Source: an uncultured Erysipelotrichaceae bacterium (lineage in GTDB: Bacteria; Bacillota_I; Bacilli_A; Erysipelotrichales; Erysipelotrichaceae). From it: DNA of 64,000 nt. Where the stretch lies: positions 60,821 through 124,820 of the forward strand of contig CAMCSA010000002.1 in assembly GCA_945877405.1 (NCBI GenBank), in the 5' to 3' direction. The notes under the pieces are model-generated. The model was given only the letters and a program-made list of their open reading frames with translations, ran no database searches and had not been told where the DNA came from. This document shows, in pieces, positions 42,847 through 51,991 of the stretch; positions within the stretch are counted from its first letter, which is position 1, and the number at the start of each line of letters is the position of its first letter. Made by a program: the position numbers and the translations under genes.

Positions 42847-44637
42847 ATGGAATTCGTAAAAAAGGCATTCACATATTTGAAGATGCATGGAGTGTCTGGA
42901 ACATTGCAGAAGATAGTACGTCTTTTACGCCAACGCACATTCAACTATGTGAAATGGATGAAATTGAATGATCCTAAGGAATCTGTGCTTGCTTTCCAAA
43001 AACAATATCATTGGGAGCAGAAACCTAAGGTCAGTTTAATAGTTGCTGCATATAATACACCTGTATCTTATTTCGAAAATATGGTTAATTCTGTCATAAA
43101 TCAGACATATAGTGATTGGGAGTTATGTATTGCAGATGGAAGTGATAACGATGAAGTGGAGCGGAAGGTAAAAACCGACTATACTGGAGAAGACCGAATC
43201 AAATACAGACACCTGAAACATAATTATGGTATCAGCGGTAATATGAACAAGGCGCTGGAAATGGCAACAGGAGAATATATTGTTATATTTGACCATGACG
43301 ATTGCCTGAGTGAGGACGCATTATTTGAAAGTGTGAAGTATCTGAAGGATCATCCGGATTGTCGCATGCTTTATTCGGATGAGGATAAGATCAGCTGTGA
43401 TGGCCAAAAAAGATTTGATCCATATTTTAAAACAGAGTTTAACATTGATCTGTTAAGAACAAATAATTATATCTGCCATCTGTTGATGGTCGAAAAGAAA
43501 GTGATTGATGAAATTGGATTTATGAATGCAGAGTTTGATGGTGCTCAAGATCACGATTTTGTGCTCAGATGTGCAGATTATTTAAAGAATCAGAACATTG
43601 GTCATATATCAAAAATACTTTATCATTGGCGTGTACATGAACAATCTACTGCACTTAATCCAAGCAGTAAACTATATGCATATGAAGCGGGGAAAAGAGC
43701 AGTTTCTGAACATTATAAGAGAAACGGGATAAAAGCTACTGTAGTTGATCAGCCAATATATGGATTCTATAGAAGTATATTTGAACTTGATGGAACTCCG
43801 CTGGTTTCTATTATTATTCCAAATAAAGATCACCTCGAAGATCTGCAAAGATGTATTGATTCAATAGTTTCCAAATCTACTTATACAAATTATGAAATAC
43901 TGATTGTAGAGAATAACAGCGAATCTGAATCAATATTTGATTATTATGGTGAATTGGAAAAAACACATTCTAAAGTGAAAGTTGTTCGTTATAAGGGATT
44001 ATTTAATTATTCCAAAATTAATAATTACGCTGTCCAATATACTTCTGGAGATTATTTACTGTTTTTGAACAACGATACTGAGGTTATATATTCAAACTGG
44101 ATTGAAGAACTTCTTGGGTTTTGTCAAAGAAGTGATGTGGGAGGTGTTGGTGCAAAACTTCTTTATCCAAATGATACTGTTCAACATGCTGGAATTGTTA
44201 TTGGTATGGGCGGTGTTGCAGGGAATTCCTTTGTTGGCTTTGGAAGTCAACATCCAGGATATTTTGGACAGATCATGTGTGCTAGAGATTGTAGTGCAGT
44301 GACAGCAGCATGTCTGATGGTAAAAAGAAGCGTTTTCGACGAAGTGAAAGGTTTTGATGAAACACTACAGATTGCGTTTAATGATGTAGATTTATGCCTG
44401 AAAATTAGAGAAAAAGGATATCTGATAGTGTATAATCCTCAAGTATTACTTTATCATTATGAATCTGTTTCGAGAGGTAAAGAGAATACATATGCAAAAA
44501 TGAAACGTTTTAAAGGTGAAATAGAAACTTTCAAAAACAAATGGTACAGAGTACTTGAAAAAGGTGATCCTTACTATAATCCGAATCTGACATTGGATGC
44601 TGCAGATTATTCAATCAATATAAGGCAGAAGTTATAA
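42847..44637 (+). CDS. Tandem-domain GT2 glycosyltransferase
   Basis: The 596-residue product has a short N-terminal part and two GT2 domains. The first starts KVSLIVAAYNTPVSYFENMV near residue 60 with FDHDDCLSEDAL; the second starts LVSIIIPNKDHLEDLQRCID near 317 with FLNNDTEVIYS and NDVDLCLKIREKG. It is a relative of the 17878 protein but lacks the roughly 150-residue N-terminal extension of that one. Two active centres suggest it adds two sugars or polymerises an alternating unit. AAAGGAAACAGC precedes the start. Confidence 0.88.
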   Translation: MEFVKKAFTYLKMHGVSGTLQKIVRLLRQRTFNYVKWMKLNDPKESVLAFQKQYHWEQKPKVSLIVAAYNTPVSYFENMVNSVINQTYSDWELCIADGSDNDEVERKVKTDYTGEDRIKYRHLKHNYGISGNMNKALEMATGEYIVIFDHDDCLSEDALFESVKYLKDHPDCRMLYSDEDKISCDGQKRFDPYFKTEFNIDLLRTNNYICHLLMVEKKVIDEIGFMNAEFDGAQDHDFVLRCADYLKNQNIGHISKILYHWRVHEQSTALNPSSKLYAYEAGKRAVSEHYKRNGIKATVVDQPIYGFYRSIFELDGTPLVSIIIPNKDHLEDLQRCIDSIVSKSTYTNYEILIVENNSESESIFDYYGELEKTHSKVKVVRYKGLFNYSKINNYAVQYTSGDYLLFLNNDTEVIYSNWIEELLGFCQRSDVGGVGAKLLYPNDTVQHAGIVIGMGGVAGNSFVGFGSQHPGYFGQIMCARDCSAVTAACLMVKRSVFDEVKGFDETLQIAFNDVDLCLKIREKGYLIVYNPQVLLYHYESVSRGKENTYAKMKRFKGEIETFKNKWYRVLEKGDPYYNPNLTLDAADYSINIRQKL

Positions 44638-44698
44638 ATGACAGTTATAATTTAATTAATCGGAAGTGAATTTTTGAATGAAAGAGAGGTGTAAAGAT

Positions 44699-45826
44699 AT
44701 GGATAATCAAAATGCAATTGAAGTGAGAAATATGTCAAAGTCTTTTAAAGTGGAATATGACAAAGCAAATACTTTAAAAACAAAGCTGATTTTTTGGAAA
44801 CGTAAAAAACCGGAATACCATGAGGTTTTAAAAGATATCAGTCTGAATATCAAAAAAGGAGAATGTGTAGCGTTAATTGGTGTTAATGGATCAGGTAAAT
44901 CGACTTTACTGAAACTGATGACCAAAATAATCTATCCAACAACAGGGACAATAAAAACTTATGGAAAACTAACCTCTCTTCTTGAGCTGGGGGCTGGTTT
45001 TCATCCGGATTTTACAGGACGTGAGAATATTTATTTTAATGCTTCCATATTTGGGCTGACCAAAAAGGATATAGATAAAAGAATTGAAGAGATTATTGAA
45101 TTCAGTGAGTTGGGAGAATTTATTGATAATCCAATCAGAACCTATTCTTCTGGTATGTATATGCGATTGGCATTTTCAGTAGCGATTAATGTAGATGCTG
45201 AGATACTGTTAATTGATGAAATTCTTGCGGTGGGCGATCAACACTTTCAGGAGAAATGCTTTGCAAAGCTTAAGCAATTAAAGGCAACAGGAAAAACTAT
45301 CGTAATTGTTACTCATAGTTTAGGTGTAGTAAAAGACATGTGCCATAGAGCGGTTTGGATTTACAATGGGGAATTCAGATTAGATGGAGATCCAACATAT
45401 GTCATTGATGAGTACTTGAAGCAGGTAGAAATAGATAATAAGGATCGCAGGCAGAAACTGATCGACAGCGGTGAACATCATGCAAAGGCAGTTGTATTCA
45501 TAGATCAACCAAGAGATGTCAGCAGGGTATTTGCGGACGATTCTTCTTTCTTGGTTCGCGGATGGCAGATATCGGACAGCGAGGAAGCAGAGCTTAGCAT
45601 TACAATCGATGGGAAAAGAGTTTCAAACATCGACAGGGTAAAACGTCAGGATGTATATGATGCATATTTTGATGAATATGTTGGCTTCATGGATCCAAAC
45701 ACAATAGGATGGGAGTTTCCTATTAAAGAGCTTCAATTAGAAAATGGGAAACACTACCTGGAAGTTTCCTGTCTTGATAAAGGGAAAACTCTGGCAAAAA
45801 AGTCTATTGAGTTTGATATTCAATAA
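44699..45826 (+). CDS. Polysaccharide ABC exporter ATP-binding protein (Wzt/TagH type)
   Basis: The 375-residue product has Walker A GVNGSGKST, the family-specific FHPDFTGRENIYFNASIFGL, the signature YSSGMYMRLAFSVA and Walker B EILLIDEILAVGD. Beyond residue 245 is an extra domain (FIDQPRDVSRVF, FLVRGWQISDSEEAEL) comparable to the carbohydrate-binding C-terminal domain of Wzt, which recognises the glycan to be exported. ATG 44699 stands eight bases after GAGGT; ATG 44678 would add seven residues. The permease gene follows. Confidence 0.92.
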   Translation: MDNQNAIEVRNMSKSFKVEYDKANTLKTKLIFWKRKKPEYHEVLKDISLNIKKGECVALIGVNGSGKSTLLKLMTKIIYPTTGTIKTYGKLTSLLELGAGFHPDFTGRENIYFNASIFGLTKKDIDKRIEEIIEFSELGEFIDNPIRTYSSGMYMRLAFSVAINVDAEILLIDEILAVGDQHFQEKCFAKLKQLKATGKTIVIVTHSLGVVKDMCHRAVWIYNGEFRLDGDPTYVIDEYLKQVEIDNKDRRQKLIDSGEHHAKAVVFIDQPRDVSRVFADDSSFLVRGWQISDSEEAELSITIDGKRVSNIDRVKRQDVYDAYFDEYVGFMDPNTIGWEFPIKELQLENGKHYLEVSCLDKGKTLAKKSIEFDIQ

Positions 45827-45841
45827 AAGGAGATATGGCTG

Positions 45842-46633
45842 ATGAATGTATTTAAAAGTATATATGATTATCGTGAGCTACTAAAGACGAATATTCAAAA
45901 AGATATCAGGGGACGTTATAAAGGTTCGTTTCTCGGAGTCTTATGGTCTTTTTTGAATCCTTTATTGCAGGTTGTAGTATATTGGATGGTGTTTCCTTAT
46001 CTTTTTGGTAGAGGAGTAACTGGTGAAAACTATTTGATTTATTTGATCACAGGTATCATTCCATGGACCTTCTTTGCAAATTCTGTGAATATTGGTACTG
46101 GTTCTATAAAAGCAAATGCAGGTATAATTAAAAAAGTATATTTTCCAAGAGAAATTATTCCTTTGTCACAAGTGTGTAGTGGACTGGTTAATTTTCTGAT
46201 TTCATGTGTAATTATTGTTGTGTTCTGTATTGGTACAGGAACTGGAATTACATATCATGTAGTAGCATTAGCATTAATAGCATTTGTTCAAACAATCCTG
46301 ACATTAGGTGTTGTTTTGATATTGAGTGCAGTAGATGTTTACGTTCAGGATGTTGAAAACATTGTAATGTTCATAATCAACATGCTGTTTTATGGAACAC
46401 CTATTGTCTATTATCTGAAACAGTTTTCTGGAGCGGAAGGTAGCTTTTTGTATACTTTGATTAATTTAAATCCAATGACAACATTAATTAATTCATATCG
46501 TGACATTTTTCTCTATCATAACTGGCCAAATTTTCAAGCATTGTTTATTGTATTAATTGTATCAATCATAGTATTGGTAATTGGTTATTCTATATTCAGA
46601 AAACTCGAAAGAGGTTTTGCGGAAGAACTTTAA
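45842..46633 (+). CDS. Polysaccharide ABC exporter permease (Wzm/TagG type)
   Basis: The 263-residue product has six hydrophobic segments. The N-terminal KTNIQKDIRGRYKGSFLGVL, the LWSFLNPLLQVVVYWMVF helix and the late LINLNPMTTLINSYRDIFLY are typical of ABC-2 permeases for O-antigen, teichoic acid or rhamnan. It pairs with the ATPase upstream (15-base gap, AAGGAGATAT site). Together they would carry a completed lipid-linked chain across the membrane. Confidence 0.92.
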   Translation: MNVFKSIYDYRELLKTNIQKDIRGRYKGSFLGVLWSFLNPLLQVVVYWMVFPYLFGRGVTGENYLIYLITGIIPWTFFANSVNIGTGSIKANAGIIKKVYFPREIIPLSQVCSGLVNFLISCVIIVVFCIGTGTGITYHVVALALIAFVQTILTLGVVLILSAVDVYVQDVENIVMFIINMLFYGTPIVYYLKQFSGAEGSFLYTLINLNPMTTLINSYRDIFLYHNWPNFQALFIVLIVSIIVLVIGYSIFRKLERGFAEEL

Positions 46634-46634
46634 T

Positions 46635-47771
46635 ATGAAGAAAGCACTGATTTTTGACACATACGATCAGTATCAGATTCGTATTCAGTATATTGAGCGT
46701 GCATTGAAAAACTGTGGTTATGAAACGCAGATATTCTTTGCGGATTTTGACCATGTCAGAAAACAGTATTACACATCTCATAGAAACAATGTTTCCTATA
46801 TTCACTCAAAAGCGTATCAGAAAAACATTTCTTTTTCACGCTTATATTCACATTACGATTTTGCAAAGGAATGTGTAAAAACAGCGGAGAGATATCATGA
46901 TGTGGATCTGATCTATGTTATGGTTCCTCCTAACTCCATGACAAAAGAATTTGCACTGTATAAAAAGAAGCATCCGGATGTTAAACTCTGGTTTGATGTG
47001 TTGGATATGTGGCCAGAGTCTCTTCCTGTCAGCAAACGTCTGAAGAGTCTGGGGAACCCAGTGTTCAATCAGTGGAAAATCCTGAGAGATGATAATCTTG
47101 GTGCTGCAGATCTTGTTACACCAGAATGTATGATGTTTGAGCGAGAGCTGAGGAAATATCATACCTATCAGAATATGCATACTGTATATCTTTGTCAGAA
47201 AGAACACTTTCAGAAAACAGATATTTCCGTTGATGAAGAACTCCACTTTTTGTACTGTGGAACAATTAACAACATTATCGATATTCAGCTGATTGGGGAA
47301 TTTCTGTGGAAAGTCAGAAAAAACAAGAAAGTGGTTGTTGAAGTTATTGGTGATGGAGAACATGGAAGGGATTTCCTTTTGAAATTGAACGAGATTAATG
47401 TTCCATATATATTTCATGGCTATGTCTATGATGAAAAGAGGAAAGAAGAAATCTACAGCAGAGCTCATTTTGGTCTGAACTGTATGAAGGACAGTGTATT
47501 TGTTGGCTTGACGATGAAATCTCTTGATTATCTGAGTCATGGTCTTCCAATGATCAACAATATCAAAGGCGACACAACAGATTTTGTAAATCAGCATGGA
47601 ATCGGTATGAATATCAGCTTATCCAGTCTCAGCGAGGATGCGGAAAAAATCTGTTCATTAACACAAAAAGAATATGATGTTATGTGCGAGAACGTAAGAA
47701 ATCTGTACCAGAAGGAACTGGAGGAGGGGGTTGTTGTTTCCCAAATTGAAGAACTTGTGAACATGCTTTGA
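46635..47771 (+). CDS. GT4-like glycosyltransferase
   Basis: The 378-residue product has a GT-B layout: an N-terminal half with LIFDTYDQYQIRIQYIERAL and LWFDVLDMWPES, and a C-terminal nucleotide-sugar half with LHFLYCGTINNI, VEVIGDGEHGRDFLL, YSRAHFGLNCMKDS and LTMKSLDYLSHGLPMINN, where the glutamate of classical GT4 enzymes is not obvious. ATG 46635 directly follows the permease stop; an in-frame ATG at 46581 lies inside that gene. It is the last gene before a promoter and an LtaS-like gene. Confidence 0.8.
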   Translation: MKKALIFDTYDQYQIRIQYIERALKNCGYETQIFFADFDHVRKQYYTSHRNNVSYIHSKAYQKNISFSRLYSHYDFAKECVKTAERYHDVDLIYVMVPPNSMTKEFALYKKKHPDVKLWFDVLDMWPESLPVSKRLKSLGNPVFNQWKILRDDNLGAADLVTPECMMFERELRKYHTYQNMHTVYLCQKEHFQKTDISVDEELHFLYCGTINNIIDIQLIGEFLWKVRKNKKVVVEVIGDGEHGRDFLLKLNEINVPYIFHGYVYDEKRKEEIYSRAHFGLNCMKDSVFVGLTMKSLDYLSHGLPMINNIKGDTTDFVNQHGIGMNISLSSLSEDAEKICSLTQKEYDVMCENVRNLYQKELEEGVVVSQIEELVNML

Positions 47772-47779
47772 AGTGAGTC

Positions 47780-47804
47780 TGAACATGGGAATGATCCATG
47801 TTCA
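47780..47804 (+). other. Perfect hairpin after the GT4-like gene
   Basis: TGAACATGG (47780-47788) and CCATGTTCA (47796-47804) are perfect nine-base arms with a seven-base loop, eight bases after the stop. No T run follows, so it may be a message-stabilising hairpin or a Rho-independent terminator of non-standard form. Confidence 0.5.
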
Positions 47805-47860
47805 AGAGTTGAGTATTAGTAATGTTTCTATGGATTTCTGACAAGATGATGGTATTATAT

Positions 47861-47890
47861 TTGACGTAAAAAATACCTGCTTTTGATAAT
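47861..47890 (+). promoter_or_regulatory. Promoter of the LtaS-like gene
   Basis: TTGACG (47861-47866) and GATAAT (47885-47890) are each five-of-six matches to consensus, 18 bases apart, about 55 bases before the start codon. Confidence 0.6.
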
Positions 47891-47946
47891 TCCAGAACAG
47901 GTAAAATGATATGATGATAGTTTAACCATTTAAAAGAGGTAGCTGA

Positions 47947-49539
47947 ATGAAAAAGAAAGATACTGTACTCACACTCTTAAAATATCTGTATTTTATAATC
48001 ACACTTTCATTGGGTGCATACGCGCGAAGAAATGGAACTCTGTTTTTGGAAGGTTTTTTTGAGCTGTGTACCATATTTCTTTTATCAAACCTTCTTTTCG
48101 ATGTTAATAAAATCGTTGCAAGAGCAGTGAATTCTTTACTGCTTTTATTCTATGGAATAGAAATAACAGTCTTGAAGCTTGGGGGCAGTTATGTCACTCC
48201 GATTATGCTCACAAATGTAGATTCATTAAGCGCCTTAAGTGGAAAAACCTTGATATATCTTTCTTATGTTCTTGTTTTTTTTATAGTGTTACTGTTACCT
48301 TTGGAAAAAGTAGAATATCCATTTTGTATTGTGAACACAAAAAAAGCAGCAGCTGCAGCTGTTTGTTTCAATCTTGTGATCGTATCAAATATAGGATCCT
48401 CGCCATTAATCAGCGCTGTATCTTTGGGAAAAACATTAAACCAGATGAGAAAAATGTCAAAGGAAAGAAATCAGCTTATTCAAAATGATGATTTAAGTGA
48501 ACAACGGTTAGAGTTTTCTCGTGAAGAGGTAGGCGATTATAGAACCTCAGAATTTGAAGAACTACCTAATGTCCTGTTGATATTTACTGAAGGTCTTTCT
48601 CAGCATATTATCGACGATTCAAGAGGGATAATGCCGAATGTGAAACAATACCAGCAACAGGCTTTAAACTTTGTTAACTATTATAACCATACCGCCGCTA
48701 CTTACAGAGGATTGATCGGACAGCTTTATTCAAGCCACCAATATGATAATACAGATACCAATTCATTTATTTCGCTTCAGGAAATAATGAGTAATTATGG
48801 TTATCAGACAACATTTATCAATCCTGAGCCTAATAATGAAGAATTCACAGATTATCTGAATTCCATGGGATTTGATCAGGTAATTTCTAGTGATTGTGAA
48901 GATTGGATGAGCGACAGGGAGACATATGATTTGATATTTGATACATTAGCAGAAAGAACGGATAAACCACAATTGATTTCGGTATATGCTTTTGGAACAC
49001 ATGTTTCGTTGGATAGGTCAGAATATTTATTTGGTGATGGAAGTGACCATGTTTTAAATAGATTTCATAATGTAGATTATTATTTCGGAAGGTTAATGGA
49101 AAAAATTGAGAATGACCCGAATTTAAACAATACTTTAGTGATATTTACAACAGATCATGCAACATATGTGGATGAAGATTATTTGAAGGCCTTTTCAGAA
49201 ACGTATTCAAGGGTTGATGGATTCTGTGATGAGATCCCGTTGTTTTTCTATTATTCAGGAATGACGCCTGAAGTCGTTAATGTTGAAGGTAGGAATAGTG
49301 TAAATCTGACTCCAAGTATTCTTGATTATCTAGATATGGATGGAGAAAATTATTTTTTAGGAAACTCATTATTTGCAGAAGCAACAGATAATGTATCAAT
49401 GGAAACGGTATATTCAATTCCGAATCAGGGATGGTACATTACTACGTATGGTGATGTTATCGCTGGCTTGACCGAAGCTGAAAGAGAAGTTTTTATGGCT
49501 CAAATTACTGATTACACGAAATGTGCAGTATCTCAATGA
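47947..49539 (+). CDS. LtaS-like phosphoglycerol transferase / sulfatase-fold membrane protein
   Basis: The 530-residue product has about five hydrophobic segments in residues 10-155 and a sulfatase-fold domain from about 207. Visible active-site features are E215 in LIFTEGLSQH, a threonine nucleophile candidate (T249 or T252 in NHTAATYRG) and the late metal site TTDHATYVDEDY. LtaS-type enzymes transfer glycerol phosphate from phosphatidylglycerol to teichoic acids or to wall glycans. Placement in the locus suggests decoration of the polysaccharide. AAGAGGTAGC precedes the start; it is transcribed from its own promoter and ends at a hairpin. Confidence 0.85.
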   Translation: MKKKDTVLTLLKYLYFIITLSLGAYARRNGTLFLEGFFELCTIFLLSNLLFDVNKIVARAVNSLLLLFYGIEITVLKLGGSYVTPIMLTNVDSLSALSGKTLIYLSYVLVFFIVLLLPLEKVEYPFCIVNTKKAAAAAVCFNLVIVSNIGSSPLISAVSLGKTLNQMRKMSKERNQLIQNDDLSEQRLEFSREEVGDYRTSEFEELPNVLLIFTEGLSQHIIDDSRGIMPNVKQYQQQALNFVNYYNHTAATYRGLIGQLYSSHQYDNTDTNSFISLQEIMSNYGYQTTFINPEPNNEEFTDYLNSMGFDQVISSDCEDWMSDRETYDLIFDTLAERTDKPQLISVYAFGTHVSLDRSEYLFGDGSDHVLNRFHNVDYYFGRLMEKIENDPNLNNTLVIFTTDHATYVDEDYLKAFSETYSRVDGFCDEIPLFFYYSGMTPEVVNVEGRNSVNLTPSILDYLDMDGENYFLGNSLFAEATDNVSMETVYSIPNQGWYITTYGDVIAGLTEAEREVFMAQITDYTKCAVSQ

Positions 49540-49598
49540 ACATTCTGTGAACAATTCCCTGGGAAATATGTGAATCATCACATGGTTGTAATATTTAT

Positions 49599-49644
49599 TT
49601 GAGTTCAACAAACCTGACAGGTAGAATACTACTGTCAGGTTTTT
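49599..49644 (+). promoter_or_regulatory. Terminator hairpin with a promoter -10 in its loop
   Basis: AACCTGACAG (49611-49620) and CTGTCAGGTT (49632-49641) form a perfect ten-base stem followed by TTT, a terminator for the LtaS-like gene. TAGAAT (49622-49627) lies in the loop, and TTGAGT (49599-49604) is 17 bases upstream, giving a good promoter for the next gene with a start site near 49634, inside the right arm. Confidence 0.6.
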
Positions 49645-49648
49645 AGTT

Positions 49649-51223
49649 ATGCGCAGATATGAATATGATGAAATGGATACAAGAAGAAAAAAGAAGAGAA
49701 AGCTGTCGTCTGGATTCTTTTATCTGATTCTGGTACTTGCCAGTATTCTTTTTCTGTATACATTTTATAAAATGCCGATGTTTCCTTTGAAATGGACAGT
49801 CATGGCGGGATCCGTACTGGGTGTGATTCTTCTGATTACCGGTTTTTTTACAGTGAAGCTGAGACCTACAAATTTCTTTCAGAAGTCAGTGAATATATCA
49901 CTGGCTGTGGTTCTTTTTGCGGCAGGCATCCTTTTACCATATGAAGAAAGCAAAATCACAGCCTTATTTGAATCCGTTACAGGCAGTACGATCAGAATCA
50001 ATGTCTATGCGATGAGTGATGTCTACAAGTCAGCACATCCGGAATACTTTAGTGATGACAATACGGTCTGGACCGATGGATACAACGGAAAACAGATCTT
50101 AAAGGACTACAGTGATTATCTGATCTATGGAACCGTTGTGAAGATCGATCGGGAGAATCAGAATTACTGTATCAGTCAGCTGAACTCCATGTGTCATACA
50201 ACAGTGAAGACAATGGATCACGAAAGTCTGGACAGTGCCGTAAAAGATCTGTATAACAATACGACGGATGTTCTGATCATGTCGGATACATATGCAAGGG
50301 TAATCGAAGATACACCAGGATATGAACTGTTCCAGTCTGATACAGTGATTCTGGATACATTTGAAAGGAAGATTGAATCATCATTCAGCTTTACGGTCGG
50401 CTCCGATTTTTCTGACAAACCGTTTATCATCTTCTTTGGCGGAAATGATCAGACCGGTTCCTTATCGTTGCAGGGAAGAACGGATGTGGATATGGTTGTT
50501 GCGGTCAATCCAAGCTCAGGACAGATTGCGATCATCAATCTGCCAAGAGACTCCTATATACCAAATCCGGATTATAGTGGAGCTTATGACAAACTGACGC
50601 ACCTTGGTATTACAGGTCTGGATAATACACTGGAAGGACTCAGCAACATCTTAGGGCAGTCCATTGAAAACTATGTTCTTGTTAATTTTGATACCTTCCA
50701 GACAATCATTGATTCTCTTGGTGGAATTACAATAGATAACCCATATGCATTTACTGCAATCGATGGACAGCATTTTGTGGAAGGAACAATCAGTCTGAAC
50801 TCCGTACAGGCTCTGATGTACGTACGTGAAAGGTATAACCTGCCAGGTGGTGACTTTGACCGCAACATGCATCAGCAGATTGTCATGCAGGGCATTATCA
50901 ACAGGATTACAAGTCCGGAAGGCATCATTCATTTCAATGAAATTCTGGATCGCGTGAAGGACTGTATTCTGACAAATGTATCGAGTAAGTCAATTTACAG
51001 TCTTGTTTCAAAACAACTGGATGAAGATATTGACTGGAATATAGTAAAATATCACGTAGAAGGTGAGATGGGTATGGAAGAATGCGCATCTGCACCTGGC
51101 CAGCTGCTTTCTGTTGTCTATCCATATGATTCACAGATCACATTTGTCAGTGATGTGATAGATGCAGTATATGCTGGTGAAATACTGACACAACAGGATC
51201 TTCCGGAAGGAAGCTTTCAATAA
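49649..51223 (+). CDS. Second LCP family wall-polymer ligase with extra middle domain
   Basis: The 524-residue product repeats the layout of the 24545 protein: a short charged cytoplasmic start, three hydrophobic segments (about 22-40, 48-68, 82-98), a middle domain (115-240, with DHESLDSAVKDLYNNTTDVL), then the LCP domain with NLPRDSYIP (R300, D301), DGQHFVEGTISLNSVQALMY and RNMHQQIVMQGI. There is no Pro-rich tail. The ATG at 49649 has no good ribosome binding site and a predicted leader of only about 15 bases; ATG 49673 is an alternative. A GT2 gene and a sortase gene follow closely. Confidence 0.88.
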   Translation: MRRYEYDEMDTRRKKKRKLSSGFFYLILVLASILFLYTFYKMPMFPLKWTVMAGSVLGVILLITGFFTVKLRPTNFFQKSVNISLAVVLFAAGILLPYEESKITALFESVTGSTIRINVYAMSDVYKSAHPEYFSDDNTVWTDGYNGKQILKDYSDYLIYGTVVKIDRENQNYCISQLNSMCHTTVKTMDHESLDSAVKDLYNNTTDVLIMSDTYARVIEDTPGYELFQSDTVILDTFERKIESSFSFTVGSDFSDKPFIIFFGGNDQTGSLSLQGRTDVDMVVAVNPSSGQIAIINLPRDSYIPNPDYSGAYDKLTHLGITGLDNTLEGLSNILGQSIENYVLVNFDTFQTIIDSLGGITIDNPYAFTAIDGQHFVEGTISLNSVQALMYVRERYNLPGGDFDRNMHQQIVMQGIINRITSPEGIIHFNEILDRVKDCILTNVSSKSIYSLVSKQLDEDIDWNIVKYHVEGEMGMEECASAPGQLLSVVYPYDSQITFVSDVIDAVYAGEILTQQDLPEGSFQ

Positions 51224-51238
51224 ACGGAGGAAATACCA

Positions 51239-51991
51239 ATGAGCATATCAGTAGCGATGGCTGTCTGCAATGGTGAAAAATACATTGAACAGCAGCTCAA
51301 CTCGATTATTCATAACTTAAGCAAGGATGATGAGATCATCATTTCATATAACAGATCTGAAGATGCAACACTGGATATGATTGAAGAGGCTGCCCACCAG
51401 CTTCCGATCATCAAGGTTTTCAGTTGTGAAGAAAAAGGAATCATTGCGAATTATGAAAATGCCATCTCTCATTGTCAGAATGAATATATCTTTCTGGCAG
51501 ATCAGGATGACATCTGGACAGATGACAAGGTCGCAAAGGTCATGGAATGTTTTGAAAAGGAACATGCCATCCTTGTCATGCATGACAGTGAATATACGGA
51601 TGATGACCTGAATCAGCAGGATATGACATTATTCAAAGACAGAGACATCAAACAGGGGTATGTGCATAACCTGATCAACAACTGTTATGATGGCTGTTGT
51701 CTAGCCTTTCACAGGGATCTTGTTAAAATGATCCTTCCGATTCCACGCTCTGTATCCATGCATGATCAGTGGATCGGACTTGTTGCTGAAAAGGCGGGAA
51801 GAGTCTTCTTCTGCAATGAGAAACTCCTTCAACACAGACGCCATGGGGATGCGCCAGTAAAGAAATATGGATTAACAATGATGTTCAAGACATCCTATCA
51901 GGTTACACGCAGACTTCAGGAAATGAATTCCTACGTCAAATATCTCAATGGTATCTGGAAAGGTGCAGCTGATGAAACAGAAAAAGCATAA
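51239..51991 (+). CDS. GT2 family glycosyltransferase
   Basis: The 250-residue product begins MSISVAMAVCNGEKYIEQQL, has YIFLADQDDIWTDD, GCCLAFHRDLVKM and SMHDQWIGLVAEKAG. It is a paralogue of the 42115 protein, with the same motif order. The start follows ACGGAGGAAA. The C-terminal 20 bases overlap the sortase gene. It stands between an LCP ligase and a sortase, apart from the main run of transferases, so it may add a side branch. Confidence 0.87.
   Translation: MSISVAMAVCNGEKYIEQQLNSIIHNLSKDDEIIISYNRSEDATLDMIEEAAHQLPIIKVFSCEEKGIIANYENAISHCQNEYIFLADQDDIWTDDKVAKVMECFEKEHAILVMHDSEYTDDDLNQQDMTLFKDRDIKQGYVHNLINNCYDGCCLAFHRDLVKMILPIPRSVSMHDQWIGLVAEKAGRVFFCNEKLLQHRRHGDAPVKKYGLTMMFKTSYQVTRRLQEMNSYVKYLNGIWKGAADETEKA

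Noticed and set aside
46848..47597. 249-codon minus-strand frame opposite the GT4-like gene
   Set aside because: Composition rich in Cys, Phe and Ile with no start signals; it overlaps a well-supported glycosyltransferase.
47780..47804. Hairpin after the GT4-like gene as a standard terminator
   Set aside because: The stem is perfect but lacks any T run, so I list it only as a hairpin.
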